From assembly GCA_037200885.1 (NCBI GenBank), contig JBBCIN010000002.1:1302001-1366000 (forward strand): a stretch of 64,000 bases of DNA, read 5' to 3'. The number at the start of each line of letters is the position of its first letter. The stretch's first letter is position 1. Made by a program: the position numbers and the translations under genes. This stretch comes from PMG-095 sp037200885 (GTDB lineage: Bacteria; Myxococcota_A; Polyangia; Polyangiales; Polyangiaceae). Positions 1 to 9,569 of the stretch are shown here, in pieces. Below the pieces are notes generated by a model. It ran no database searches and had not been told where the DNA came from. It saw only the letters and a list, made by a program, of their open reading frames with translations.

Positions 1-2
1 CG

Positions 3-626
3 GTGCCGATCACCGCCAACTCGCTCAACTTCGATTCACGTGGGATCGCGATCGACGACAGCGAGCGGCAGTTGGACTACCAAGCTTGCCGTGCTGCCGC
101 GGGTGCCTGCGCACCGGGCGCGGACCCGGGCCAATGTCAAAATTGCCTGCGCGCGGCGCATCAGCCCGAGGTCTATGTGGCCAGTCGCGCGCCGGCTTCG
201 CTGCTGGTGGGCGCGATGACGGCCGACCTCAGCTTCTCCGGAACCAATGAGCTGCCGTCATTTACCGATTCGGTGGCGCTGACCGCGGGCCCCTCGCGCG
301 TCATCCTCGGTGACGTCAAAGTGCCAGGCACTCGCTATCGAGACGACGCCGGGCCCTATGACCTCGAGCGTCGCGTGTTCGTGGTTTGCTTCGATTCCCG
401 GCGCATCTTCGTGTACGACCCGAAAAGGCGCTTGATTGAGGCGATCGTCAACACCGGCCGCGGCCCGTACGCCTTGGCAGTCGACCGCGTGCGCGGGCTC
501 GCGTACCTGGGTCACTTCCTCGATTCGTATCTGGGCGTCATCAGCTTGGATCAGCGCTTCCCCCAAACTTACGCAGCGATTGTCGCGAGTGTCGGTGCTC
601 CCAAGTCCCCTCGGTCCTCCAAGTGA
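3..626 (+). CDS. Secreted beta-propeller (YVTN-like) protein, C-terminal part, 5' end outside window
   Basis: The frame is open from the left edge, so this is the C-terminal ~207 residues of a larger protein and the GTG at position 3 is probably not the true start. A segment around residues 148-178 (GPYALAVDRVRGLAYLGHF, then a short LGVISLD strand) has the repeat rhythm of YVTN/NHL beta-propellers. A cysteine-containing stretch lies near residues 29-48. The stop overlaps the GTG start of the next gene (GTGA), and that gene is also a propeller-like lipoprotein, so the two are likely co-translated and exported. Function unknown; the propeller assignment is inferred from repeat rhythm only. Confidence 0.6.
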   Translation: MPITANSLNFDSRGIAIDDSERQLDYQACRAAAGACAPGADPGQCQNCLRAAHQPEVYVASRAPASLLVGAMTADLSFSGTNELPSFTDSVALTAGPSRVILGDVKVPGTRYRDDAGPYDLERRVFVVCFDSRRIFVYDPKRRLIEAIVNTGRGPYALAVDRVRGLAYLGHFLDSYLGVISLDQRFPQTYAAIVASVGAPKSPRSSK

Positions 627-3600
627 AGATATTTTCTCGACTTTCGCCTTCGTCCTTCGATCGGCTGAAACTAGCGGCGTTCGCCATCTGCGCTTGGGCT
701 CTGCTGCTCGGGTCCTGTTCGCAGACCCCGATCACGGTCGATCTGCACGCGATGCAATCGAGCGGGCGCGTGAGCTTCGTCTGTCGCGGTGCCGACAATT
801 CTCCCTCGGGTCACAAGCTCGACGAATGCCCCGACTACGAGCTTGCGACGCGTCACACGCTGGCGTTGGTCACGCAGACCGCGACCAACGAGGTCGCGGT
901 GGTCGATCTGTACGCACAGTCGATCGTCGACATCGATCAGACGACCCCGGGCTATTCCTTCCTGCGCGTCGGCGCGCAGCCTGGCGCAATCGTGACCACG
1001 CCGGGTGGTGCGGCGACCTTCGTGGGTGTGAGCGGCCTCGAGAAGAACGGCATTTTCGCGCTGCCCACGACCTGCGTTTTGCCGCCACAACCAGGCGAAG
1101 CAGCACGTGATTTGACGACCTGGTCGGCCTGCCATCTGAGCTCCGCTCCGGGCGACATCGCCGTGGTCGTCGATCCTCCCAAGGTTGGCGGCTCTCCGCC
1201 GCTCGCGAGCTGCAGTGGGGAGCCGCAAGGGCCCCCGTTAGCCAAGCCCGGGGATACTTGCCTGGCAGATCTGACCCAGGAGGGTGGTCCCGCGGGGCGC
1301 CGCAAGTTGTTGGTCGCGCTGCCGGACGAGCACAAGCTCGTGCTCGTCGATGCACAGCACTTGCTCGACCAAGACCCCGGCGCTTTCCCTGAGTGCGAGG
1401 TCGAAGCCACCGTGGCGTTGGACGCGAATGCACCGACGACCCCGCTCGCGCCGATGCTCCCCCCCGATCTCCAGCCCCCCGACGGCACGGATACGAGCGT
1501 GTGCCTCAAGCCGCCCTACCCAGCGCCTGACATGAGCGCGCTGCCAATCCCCGGGGGTTTTGCGGTTGCGGACGACCTCGTGTACGTCGCGGATCGCGGT
1601 AGGCCCGTGGTCCACGTGCTGGACGTCTCCCATCCCTGCGCTGCCAAAGAGCTGGCACCGCTCCTGCCGTACTCCTACTCCACTCCGAATCGCGTCGTTA
1701 CGACCTCGCGCGTCGCGGTCAGCCCACTGTCGCCTACCGGCCAGCAATTCGTGTACGCGATTGACGAGCAAGATCAGCCCACGGCCAGCGTGATGGTTTT
1801 CGATCTCGCCAAGGTCTCGCAGGATCCGAACACTCGCACGCCATTGATTTTCCCAGGCGCGCCCCGGCAGCCGTACATGCCGCCCGATCGCCTGCGTTTC
1901 AGCGCGCCGGTGAAGGACATCAGCTTCGTGATGCGCGACTTTCCGAACCCCGATCCAGGGACGGGCGTGGGAAGCTTCGGGCTGACTTGCGATCCGAATC
2001 CAGACGCGAGCGGGCCACGCACGGAGTACCGTCCGAATAGCGACTTCAGCGACGGCGCGCGACCCGTGAATCTGCGTGGCGTGTTTGGCTTTGCGATGTT
2101 GAGCAACGGTCAGGTCGCGGTGATCGACGTCGAGGATTTCGACGCCCCTTGTCGACGTCCAGTGACTACCAATCCGGGCGATTTCGAAGACTTGCACGGT
2201 TGCGTGGGCGACCCGACCGGAGCGCCGTATTCGATCAACGGTATCCCCACGGTGACCGGCGAATCGAGCTGCAAGATCGTCGAGCCGCATCATCCGCGCT
2301 CGGCCAACCTATCGATCTCCAGTTCTACGAACGGCCTGCGCTCGCCGACCCTGCGCACCTTTCCGCAATTCTCGAATCCGGATCCGTCGGTGACGATCAC
2401 CGTCGACAAGCAACCGCGCATGCTCGCGACTGATTTTTCGAATCCGGACACCACGCAATCCGGGACGCTGCCGGCCGAAGTCAATGTCAGCTCGCAGCCC
2501 TACGCTCATTGCACGGTGGACCAGCTGCAAGCGAAAGTGCCGCCCTGCGACGGCAGTGCGCTGCCGCTCGTGGTCGATCCATCACAGCCGGCCGTGCAAA
2601 ACTCGCTGACCTTGCCGCTGAAGGAGCCTCGTTCCTACGGGTCGGACGAATCGCCCACGCTGACTTTCGAGGGTAAAGTATTTGCGGACCGCACCAGCGG
2701 ATTCCTAGCCTTCGCGGAGGGCGCATCCGAGGCGGTACTTGCCGATCCGGATGCGGACTTCTGCGGAGCCGGCGTCGAGGACACCGACACGATCGCGGCG
2801 CGCGGTGAAACGCTGGGGATCCCCGCGTCGAACCTGGGCGCTTGGGCCGCCGCACACGCTGATTACGTGCAAATCACCGGTGATTACCCGGTTGACGACG
2901 ACCCCTACTGGATCAGGGGACACGGTCAGGAATGCGCGGCCTTGATCAACCCGAGCAAGCCGAACGTAGTCGACCGCGACGCCTGCATCACCAGGTTCGG
3001 TACCATCGACAACCTCGCAGTGCTCAAGGATACGCGCGACTTGTCCATTCTGCGTGCCTCCGGCGGGCAATTGGCCGTCCAGCCTCGCAACTGCCAGGGA
3101 GACGAGTGCGCGAACACCCTGAAACAGCTCCAGTGCTGCTTCCCTGCCGGCACCGCTTACACGGTGCGCGCTTCGGATCAATGGTTGCTCGCCGGAACTG
3201 GGGGCTTGACCGACCTCGCCGTGGGCCCGAACGGCCGCTGCGTGCACACTGCAACCTGCGATCTACGCAAGCAATTCTTCGACTCACGCGCGTTCGAGGT
3301 GTGCGACTCGTCGATCCCGTACGAATCGCACATCGACAGTAACGGCGTGCTGGTCGTAGATAGCAAGTGTGAGGTGACAAATCCCAAGATCGGCTGCGTT
3401 GGTGACAACACGCAGGTCGTCCCCGACGGTAAGGCGAGTGCATGCATCTTCGAGAATCTGACTTCGCGCTTCGTCATCTACCGCGGCCCGCAGCCGAGCA
3501 GTCGCGGGATGAGCTTCAGCTGGCAGACCACCGGCGGCTTCGTGCCCCAGACGATGTCGCTTTTGCCACAATCTAGCGCGGTCAGCCCGCAATCGTTGGG

Positions 3601-3709
3601 CTACCTGCCAGAGCTCGGCTACCTGGCGGTGGTCGACGCGTCGACCTTGGGTCTCTTGTTGTTCGATCTGAATTCGCTCGGCGTGGTGCTGCCATCGCCG
3701 TACTTCTGA
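623..3709 (+). CDS. Large propeller-like lipoprotein
   Basis: A 1028-residue protein starting at GTG 623, overlapping the upstream stop by 4 bases. It has an N-terminal hydrophobic segment ending in LLLGSC (Cys32), a lipoprotein-type signal peptide, so it is expected to be membrane-anchored in the envelope. The body has repeated short strands of the type VTQTATNEVAVVDLY, KLLVALPDEHKLVLVDA and FAVADDLVYVADRGRPVVHVLD, typical of a WD/YVTN-like propeller that reports values as 'name-value' blades. Many Cys pairs occur in the second half. It ends 3 bases before mutS but is functionally unrelated. I recognise no specific family; a surface or periplasmic binding role is an inference. Confidence 0.75.
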   Translation: MKIFSRLSPSSFDRLKLAAFAICAWALLLGSCSQTPITVDLHAMQSSGRVSFVCRGADNSPSGHKLDECPDYELATRHTLALVTQTATNEVAVVDLYAQSIVDIDQTTPGYSFLRVGAQPGAIVTTPGGAATFVGVSGLEKNGIFALPTTCVLPPQPGEAARDLTTWSACHLSSAPGDIAVVVDPPKVGGSPPLASCSGEPQGPPLAKPGDTCLADLTQEGGPAGRRKLLVALPDEHKLVLVDAQHLLDQDPGAFPECEVEATVALDANAPTTPLAPMLPPDLQPPDGTDTSVCLKPPYPAPDMSALPIPGGFAVADDLVYVADRGRPVVHVLDVSHPCAAKELAPLLPYSYSTPNRVVTTSRVAVSPLSPTGQQFVYAIDEQDQPTASVMVFDLAKVSQDPNTRTPLIFPGAPRQPYMPPDRLRFSAPVKDISFVMRDFPNPDPGTGVGSFGLTCDPNPDASGPRTEYRPNSDFSDGARPVNLRGVFGFAMLSNGQVAVIDVEDFDAPCRRPVTTNPGDFEDLHGCVGDPTGAPYSINGIPTVTGESSCKIVEPHHPRSANLSISSSTNGLRSPTLRTFPQFSNPDPSVTITVDKQPRMLATDFSNPDTTQSGTLPAEVNVSSQPYAHCTVDQLQAKVPPCDGSALPLVVDPSQPAVQNSLTLPLKEPRSYGSDESPTLTFEGKVFADRTSGFLAFAEGASEAVLADPDADFCGAGVEDTDTIAARGETLGIPASNLGAWAAAHADYVQITGDYPVDDDPYWIRGHGQECAALINPSKPNVVDRDACITRFGTIDNLAVLKDTRDLSILRASGGQLAVQPRNCQGDECANTLKQLQCCFPAGTAYTVRASDQWLLAGTGGLTDLAVGPNGRCVHTATCDLRKQFFDSRAFEVCDSSIPYESHIDSNGVLVVDSKCEVTNPKIGCVGDNTQVVPDGKASACIFENLTSRFVIYRGPQPSSRGMSFSWQTTGGFVPQTMSLLPQSSAVSPQSLGYLPELGYLAVVDASTLGLLLFDLNSLGVVLPSPYF

Positions 3710-3712
3710 GTC

Positions 3713-6313
3713 ATGTCGGCGCGCCTCACGCCGGTAATGCAGCAGCACGCGGAGGCCAAGCGTGCCCACCCGGATGCGATCGTCTTTTTCCGTTTGGGCG
3801 ACTTCTACGAGATGTTCGGCGACGACGCGGTGGTCGCTGCGCCCCTGCTCGAGCTCACGCTGACCAGTAGAAATAAGGGCAAGGCAGACGAGATCCCGCT
3901 GGCCGGGATCCCTCATCATGCCGCCGCCGGTTACATTGCGCGGCTGCTTTCGCTCGGGCACAAGGTCGCCATCTGCGAGCAGATGGCCGACCCGGCCAAG
4001 TGCAAGGGCATCGTGCCGCGACAAGTGGTACGCGTGATCACTCCCGGTCTAGTCACCGAGCGCGAGCACCTCGAGTCGAGCGCCAATAATTTCTTGGCCG
4101 CGCTCGAAGTGACGTCTGGTGCGGTGGGAGTATCGCTGTTCGATTTTTCCACGGGCGAGTTACTGTCGGCCGAGCTGCCCGACGTACCATCTGCATTGGC
4201 CGAACTGAGCCGCGCGCGTCCGCGCGAAATTTTGGTCGGCTTCGAATCGGACGGGGCCGGCCCAGGAGTGCTCGAGGCGGTCGGCGCGCTCGGCCGCGCT
4301 GCGCTACGGGAAGACGCCGGGCTCGACGAGGCCGAGGCGGCAGCGGCGCTGGCCGAGCTCGCCGGTGACGCGGCGTCGTTGCCCGTATCCGCGCGGCGCG
4401 CCGTGGCGCGTGTGCTGCGCTTTGCTCGGGTCTGTAACCCGGGGGTCGAGCTGCCGGCGCGGCGCATTGCGCGCTGGGAACCGGCGACGCTGCTGGCGAT
4501 CGACCGAGTTGCGCAAAGCCATTTGGAATTGGTCGAGTCCGTGTCGGGCCGGCGCGAGGCCACCCTGCTCGGCGTGCTCGACGCGACCAATACGCCGATG
4601 GGCGCCCGCTTGCTGCGGCGACGACTCTTGGCCCCGTTGACCGACGTCGAGCGTATTCGTCGGCGGCTGGATCTGGTCGAGTCGTTGGTGGTGCACGCGC
4701 GTTTGCGCGAAGAGCTGACGCGTGAGCTCGGTCAGGTCGGGGACATCGAGCGCTTGGCGGTGCGCAGCTCGCTGCGCGCGGCCACGCCGCGCGACTTGGG
4801 GGCACTCCGCGACGGCCTCTTGGCCGCACGCGCGACCGCCAACGTATTGGAGAGCGTTGCCGATCCTGGACTGCGCGAGACGCTGGGCGTGACGGCCGAG
4901 GGGCTCGATACCGTACCCGAGCTGGCCGCGCTGCTCGAGCGTGCCCTGGTCGCGCGTCCGCCGGTTCAAGCCAAGGATGGCGAGATCTTCAAACCGGAAT
5001 TCGATGCCGAATTGGCCGAGCTGGCCGAGCTGCGAAAGAGCGGCACCGAGCGCATGGTGGAGCTCGAGGCGCGGCTCAAGCAAGAGACCGGCATTGCCAC
5101 GTTGAAGGTGCGATTCACTCGCGTTTTTGGCTGGTACATCGAGGTCAGCCGCGGCCAGAGCGGGCGCGTGCCCGAGTCTTACCGGCGCAAGCAAACGGTC
5201 GCTACCGGTGAGCGCTACGCCACCACCGAACTCGACGAGCTGGCCGATCGCATCGCCCACGCCGAGGAGCTGCACCGCGAACGCGAGCTCTTGCTCTTGA
5301 CCGAGCTCGCCGCCCAAGCCGCACGCGAAAGTGAACGCGTGAAGGCGTTAGCGCGCGAGATTGCCCGCTGGGACGTCGCAGCCAGCATGGCGCACACTGC
5401 GCACCGCTACGATTACACCAGGCCAACCGTCGACGCTTCCGATCAAATCGTGATTCGCGATGGTCGACACCCGGTGGTCGAACGCTTGGCCGCGCAGGGA
5501 CGCTTCGTGCCCAACGACGTCGATCTCGATTTGGAGCGCGAGCGGCTGTGGCTGATCACGGGCCCCAACATGGCCGGCAAGAGCACGCTGCTTCGGCAAG
5601 TGGCGTTGACCGTAATTTTGGCCCAAATGGGCAGTTTCGTGCCAGCGCGCTCGGCGCGCATCGGCCTGGTCGATCGCGTCTTGTCGCGCGTGGGCGCGAG
5701 CGACAATTTGGCTGGCGGCGAGAGCACGTTCATGGTCGAGATGCGCGAGACGGCCGAGATCTTGCGGAATGCGACGCGGCGATCCCTGGTCATTTTGGAC
5801 GAGATCGGCCGCGGCACGAGCACCTTCGACGGGCTGTCGATCGCCTGGGCGGTGGCTGAGTACTTGGATGAGGCGATCTGCTGTCGCGCGCTGTTCGCCA
5901 CGCACTATCACGAGCTGACTGCGCTGGGTGAGGGCAGCCGCCATGCCGCGAACTACAGCGTGACCGCCCGCGAGCAGAACGGCGACGTCGTGTTCTTGCA
6001 TCGCTTGGTGGCGGGCGCCGCCAGCCGCAGCTACGGCATCGCCGTGGCCAAGCTCGCGGGCCTGCCGGAGACCGTCTTGGCTCGGGCCCGCGCGCTGCTA
6101 GCGACCTTGGAAGGCGGCAGCATGACGCCCGACGCGCCCAAGGCCCGCGCCAAATCCCGCGCGAACACCGATCAATTGCCGCTATTCGGCGCGCGATCGG
6201 CAGAGACGCGCGGTAACGAAGAGGTGCTCGAGACTCTCCGTGCGCTCGACCTCGACCGAGTGACGGGCCTCGAGGCATTGCAGTTTCTGGCGCGGCTCAA
6301 ACAAAAATTGTGA
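3713..6313 (+). CDS. mutS: DNA mismatch repair protein MutS
   Basis: An 866-residue protein of normal MutS length. It binds mismatches and, with MutL, starts mismatch repair in the cytoplasm. The N-terminal mismatch-recognition motif is visible: FYE at residues 31-33 (Phe31 wedge and Glu33). The C-terminal ATPase has Walker A GPNMAGKST at residues 617-625, Walker B VILDEIGRGTS, and the FATHYHEL region. The C-terminus has a short basic linker followed by QLPLF, which resembles the beta-clamp binding motif usually found near MutS C-termini. ATG 3713 lies 4 bases after the preceding stop, so it is probably transcribed with the propeller genes upstream or from a promoter inside them. Confidence 0.97.
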   Translation: MSARLTPVMQQHAEAKRAHPDAIVFFRLGDFYEMFGDDAVVAAPLLELTLTSRNKGKADEIPLAGIPHHAAAGYIARLLSLGHKVAICEQMADPAKCKGIVPRQVVRVITPGLVTEREHLESSANNFLAALEVTSGAVGVSLFDFSTGELLSAELPDVPSALAELSRARPREILVGFESDGAGPGVLEAVGALGRAALREDAGLDEAEAAAALAELAGDAASLPVSARRAVARVLRFARVCNPGVELPARRIARWEPATLLAIDRVAQSHLELVESVSGRREATLLGVLDATNTPMGARLLRRRLLAPLTDVERIRRRLDLVESLVVHARLREELTRELGQVGDIERLAVRSSLRAATPRDLGALRDGLLAARATANVLESVADPGLRETLGVTAEGLDTVPELAALLERALVARPPVQAKDGEIFKPEFDAELAELAELRKSGTERMVELEARLKQETGIATLKVRFTRVFGWYIEVSRGQSGRVPESYRRKQTVATGERYATTELDELADRIAHAEELHRERELLLLTELAAQAARESERVKALAREIARWDVAASMAHTAHRYDYTRPTVDASDQIVIRDGRHPVVERLAAQGRFVPNDVDLDLERERLWLITGPNMAGKSTLLRQVALTVILAQMGSFVPARSARIGLVDRVLSRVGASDNLAGGESTFMVEMRETAEILRNATRRSLVILDEIGRGTSTFDGLSIAWAVAEYLDEAICCRALFATHYHELTALGEGSRHAANYSVTAREQNGDVVFLHRLVAGAASRSYGIAVAKLAGLPETVLARARALLATLEGGSMTPDAPKARAKSRANTDQLPLFGARSAETRGNEEVLETLRALDLDRVTGLEALQFLARLKQKL

Positions 6314-6335
6314 GCACGCTTCGCAGGGAGGCAGC

Positions 6336-6833
6336 ATGTTCGTCCTCGTCATGGGAGTCACCGGCTCGGGCAAATCAACCAGCGGAAAGCTGCTGGCCGC
6401 GCGCCTCGAGCTAGCGTTCTACGACGCGGACGATTACCACCCGCCGGAAAATCGCGCGAAAATGGCGGCCGATATTCCGCTCACCGATGCGGATCGTTGG
6501 CCATGGCTGTTACAGCTCGCGGAGCTTGCCGCCTCCTGGGAAGGCCAGGGTGGTGCGGTGTTGGCCTGCTCCGCGCTCAAACGAGCGTATCGCGACGTGC
6601 TGCTCCAGCGGGTCAGCGCGCCGCGCGTCGTGTACCTCGAGCTGTCACGCGCCCAAGCTCGGCGGCGGCTCGAGCTTCGACGAGGGCAGCACGCGATCGT
6701 GCGCGACTTTGCGCGGGTGTTGGACGGCCAATACCAGGATCTCGAGCCGCCCCTCGACGCTTTCACCGTGTCCGCTGAGCTCAGTCCGGAGCAGATCGTC
6801 GAGCAGGCGGCCGCGTACGTCACGCGCGCTTAG
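6336..6833 (+). CDS. gntK: Gluconokinase (carbohydrate kinase, GntK family)
   Basis: A 165-residue P-loop kinase that phosphorylates gluconate to 6-phosphogluconate, feeding the pentose phosphate and Entner-Doudoroff routes. It has the family's typical length, a Walker A GVTGSGKST at residues 6-14, the substrate-region DADDYHPPENRAKM, and a later ALKRAYRD helix. A good ribosome binding site (GGGAGG) lies just upstream of ATG 6336, which is 22 bases after mutS. No gluconate transporter or regulator is nearby. The specificity for gluconate rests on family resemblance; the kinase fold itself is certain. Confidence 0.92.
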   Translation: MFVLVMGVTGSGKSTSGKLLAARLELAFYDADDYHPPENRAKMAADIPLTDADRWPWLLQLAELAASWEGQGGAVLACSALKRAYRDVLLQRVSAPRVVYLELSRAQARRRLELRRGQHAIVRDFARVLDGQYQDLEPPLDAFTVSAELSPEQIVEQAAAYVTRA

Positions 6834-6834
6834 C

Positions 6835-9396
6835 TCAGTGCCGGCGCGGTGGCTTTGGCTCGGGCGGCGTCGCCGTTCGGCCGTCCTCCGGCCACGGGTG
6901 CCGCGGGTAGCGACGCATCAGTTCTCGGCGAATCGCCGGGTAATGGCGTTGCCAAAAGCCGGACAAATCCGTGGTCACTTGCATGGCGCGATGGTTGGGG
7001 GCGAGCAGATGCAAGGTGAGGGCAACCTTGCCTCGGCAGAGCCGCGGACCCTCGGGCATGCCGAAAAAGTCCTGCAAGCGCGATTCGATCCAGGGCGGGC
7101 GATCGGCTTCGTAGTGGACTTGAACGGTGTGGCCGCCCGGCAAACGAACGCGCTCCGGTGTCTCGTTCTCGAGCGCGCGCCGTTGGGCGGCGGTCAGGCC
7201 AGAGAGCAGCGCGGTTGGCACGTCCACCGCGCTCAGCTCGGCAAAGCTGACCAAACCCACGCAGATCAAATCGAGCGTCGCATCGACCGAGGTTTCGTCG
7301 AGCTCCGCGAATTGAAGCTCCGGAAAGTGTTCGCGCAGCAAGCGCAGGCGCAAGGTCAGCGAGGAAACGGCATCGCTCTTGGCGAACGAAAGCGAAGAGC
7401 CACGGCGTGCGGCCGCCGCCAGCACTGCGCTCGCCGCAGATGACGGCGGAGCCGCTCCGCGCGCTTCATCGAACACGACCGCGCCGAACGCCATTTTCTC
7501 GACTCGATCGACGCGCTCGGCGCTGGCGTTCCACTCGAGCTCGTCAGTCAGCAGCACTCTGCTCTCGAAGTCTTCCAAGAGCCAGTCGGGCTCGATCGCG
7601 CTGGCGAGCCTCACCGTCGTCTGATTGGAGTTCGCCCCGCGCTGCTCTTCCACGTCGAGCGCGAGCAGAAATTCGGCATCGACCACCACGCTCTGTTCGG
7701 ACAGACGCGCCACGCCACCCGAGGCCAACACCAAATCGCGCTCACCTCTGCGGCGTCGGCGTGCGACGCGATCGGGAAAAGCCGCGAGCAAGCAGCGCAG
7801 CAGCTCGTGCTCCACGGCATCCATGCTGCCCGGCCCCCCCACGCTGTCCTTCACCAAGCGGACGAGTTGCCGCTCGGCCCGGCGCACACTCTCCACCGAG
7901 CGTACGTCGAGGCCGAAGCTGCGCAAGCGATGCGCCTCGAAGCGTGCATCCTCGGCTTCACGGTAACGCTCCACGCGCTCGAGTACATCGCTCGGTCCGC
8001 GCGTACCAAAGCCCGTGCCTTTGTCGCCAAAGCCAGTGCGCGTGTTCTGTACGATGTCCCGTTCAGCCAAAAGGGCAGCGCAGAGCGCGGCTTGCTTGGA
8101 CACACCACGCCGCTCGCCCTCGACCAGCAGTCGTCCAAGCCGCGGTGCGACGGGAAACCGGAGCAACCGCCGCCCGAGCTCGGAGAGTCCGCCCGCAGGC
8201 GCAAATGCGCCCAGTAACGTGAGCAGCTCGCGCGCGCTGTCGACGCGCGCCTTTGGCGGGTCAGCCAGAAAATGCAGATTTTCCGGCTCACGAACGCCTG
8301 CACCGTGCAAAATCAAAAACGCCTCCGAAAGTTCGCTGCGCACGATCTCCGGAGCGTCGTGAGCGCGCCGGCTCTCGTAATCCCCCTTCGTGTACAAGCG
8401 CAGCACGCGGCCAGGCTTCGTGCGGCCCGCGCGACCGGCGCGCTGCGTGCTCGACGCACGGCTGATCGGTTCGAGCGCGAGCGTGGGCAAGCCGCTCCAC
8501 GGTGAATGACCGGCTACGCGCGCGAGGCCCGAATCAACGACGACGGTCACGCCGTCGACCGTCACCGAAGACTCGGCCACATTGGTCGCCAGCACGATTT
8601 TGCGTTGCTTGGCGGGTTCTACCGCACGCGCTTGCTCGGCGATCGGTAGATCTCCGTGCAGTGGCAAAACCAATAGCCCTGCCTCGGCAGCGAGCGCTTC
8701 GAGTGCGGTCTTGGCTTTGCGGATCTCACCCGCGCCAGGCAGAAAGACGAGCACGTCGCCCGTCGGCTCGTCACTCACGGCCTGCCGCACCGCGCTCACG
8801 ATCTGCTTTTCGAGCGGGCGATCGTCGGGTTTCGGCAGATATTCGATGCTGACCGGGAACATCCGTCCTTCGCTGCGGAGCCGGGGGCAATCGCCCAGAA
8901 ATTGCGCAACTGGTTCGGCATCCAGCGTCGCGCTCATCACCACCAGCTTCAAATCCGGACGCTGCGACCGACTCAAGCGATCGAGGAGCACCAGCAGCAG
9001 ATCGGTGGCCAGGTGACGCTCGTGAAACTCGTCGAGGATTACGGCGCCCACGCCGCGCAGGGTAGGGTCGACGAGCAAGCGTCGAAGCACGATCCCCTCC
9101 GTGGCGTAGCGAATCCGAGTGCGTGCGCTCGCCACCTCCTCGAAGCGCACGCTGTAGCCGATGCGTTCGCCCAATGCCTCACCGCGCTCGTCCGCGACTC
9201 GCTTGGCGGCCATGCGCGCCGCCAAACGGCGCGGCTCGGCGACCAGCACTTCCGCATCGCCGAGCCAACTCTGCAACGCCCAAGGTACGCGCGTGGTCTT
9301 CCCGGCGCCAGGGGGAGCCTCGAGCACCAGCGCGCGCGCGGACCGGAACGCGCGCTCGAGCTCGGGCAAAACATCGTCGATCGGCAGCACCAGCAT
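6835..9396 (-). CDS. hrpB: ATP-dependent helicase HrpB (DEAH-type)
   Basis: An 853-residue DExH-box helicase of the HrpB family. The ATPase core shows Walker A APPGAGKTT (about residues 27-35), motif II as DEFH (122-125), motif III SAT, and motif VI QRAGRAGR. The C-terminal half matches the HrpB-specific region, ending in an arginine-rich tail (RRYPRHPWPED). In other bacteria HrpB acts on RNA, but its physiological substrate is poorly defined. The gene converges on gluconokinase with only one base between their stops, and diverges from the HAD gene. Long open frames on the opposite strand here are codon-bias shadows. Confidence 0.93.
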   Translation of the reverse strand: MLVLPIDDVLPELERAFRSARALVLEAPPGAGKTTRVPWALQSWLGDAEVLVAEPRRLAARMAAKRVADERGEALGERIGYSVRFEEVASARTRIRYATEGIVLRRLLVDPTLRGVGAVILDEFHERHLATDLLLVLLDRLSRSQRPDLKLVVMSATLDAEPVAQFLGDCPRLRSEGRMFPVSIEYLPKPDDRPLEKQIVSAVRQAVSDEPTGDVLVFLPGAGEIRKAKTALEALAAEAGLLVLPLHGDLPIAEQARAVEPAKQRKIVLATNVAESSVTVDGVTVVVDSGLARVAGHSPWSGLPTLALEPISRASSTQRAGRAGRTKPGRVLRLYTKGDYESRRAHDAPEIVRSELSEAFLILHGAGVREPENLHFLADPPKARVDSARELLTLLGAFAPAGGLSELGRRLLRFPVAPRLGRLLVEGERRGVSKQAALCAALLAERDIVQNTRTGFGDKGTGFGTRGPSDVLERVERYREAEDARFEAHRLRSFGLDVRSVESVRRAERQLVRLVKDSVGGPGSMDAVEHELLRCLLAAFPDRVARRRRRGERDLVLASGGVARLSEQSVVVDAEFLLALDVEEQRGANSNQTTVRLASAIEPDWLLEDFESRVLLTDELEWNASAERVDRVEKMAFGAVVFDEARGAAPPSSAASAVLAAAARRGSSLSFAKSDAVSSLTLRLRLLREHFPELQFAELDETSVDATLDLICVGLVSFAELSAVDVPTALLSGLTAAQRRALENETPERVRLPGGHTVQVHYEADRPPWIESRLQDFFGMPEGPRLCRGKVALTLHLLAPNHRAMQVTTDLSGFWQRHYPAIRRELMRRYPRHPWPEDGRTATPPEPKPPRRH

Positions 9397-9510
9397 TCGA
9401 GCGCTGACTTAGCATCCTCCAATCACTGGCGGCGAGCTCCACGTATGGCCCCGGGCCGGGGATCCTCGACCAAGGCGCCGTGGTCGGTCAGCGTAGCTGT
9501 GGTTTGCGGC

Positions 9511-9535
9511 AAAACCCTCGCGGCTTCGGGGTTTT
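9511..9535. repeat. Perfect 7-bp inverted repeat between hrpB and HAD gene
   Basis: AAAACCC at 9511-9517 pairs with GGGTTTT at 9529-9535 around an 11-base loop. It lies 34 bases before the HAD start (9570) in a divergent promoter region and is flanked by a direct repeat AGCTGTGG (9495-9502 and 9537-9544). It could be an operator, a leader hairpin of the HAD mRNA, or chance. No gene terminates here, so a terminator role is unlikely. Confidence 0.4.
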
Positions 9536-9569
9536 CAGCTGTGGCTTCTGGGCTATGCTGCCTCTCGTC

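Noticed and set aside
7407..8222. Long open frames on the plus strand across hrpB
   Set aside because: Arg/Ser/Pro-rich translation without motifs, opposite a gene with clear helicase motifs; typical high-GC antisense shadows.
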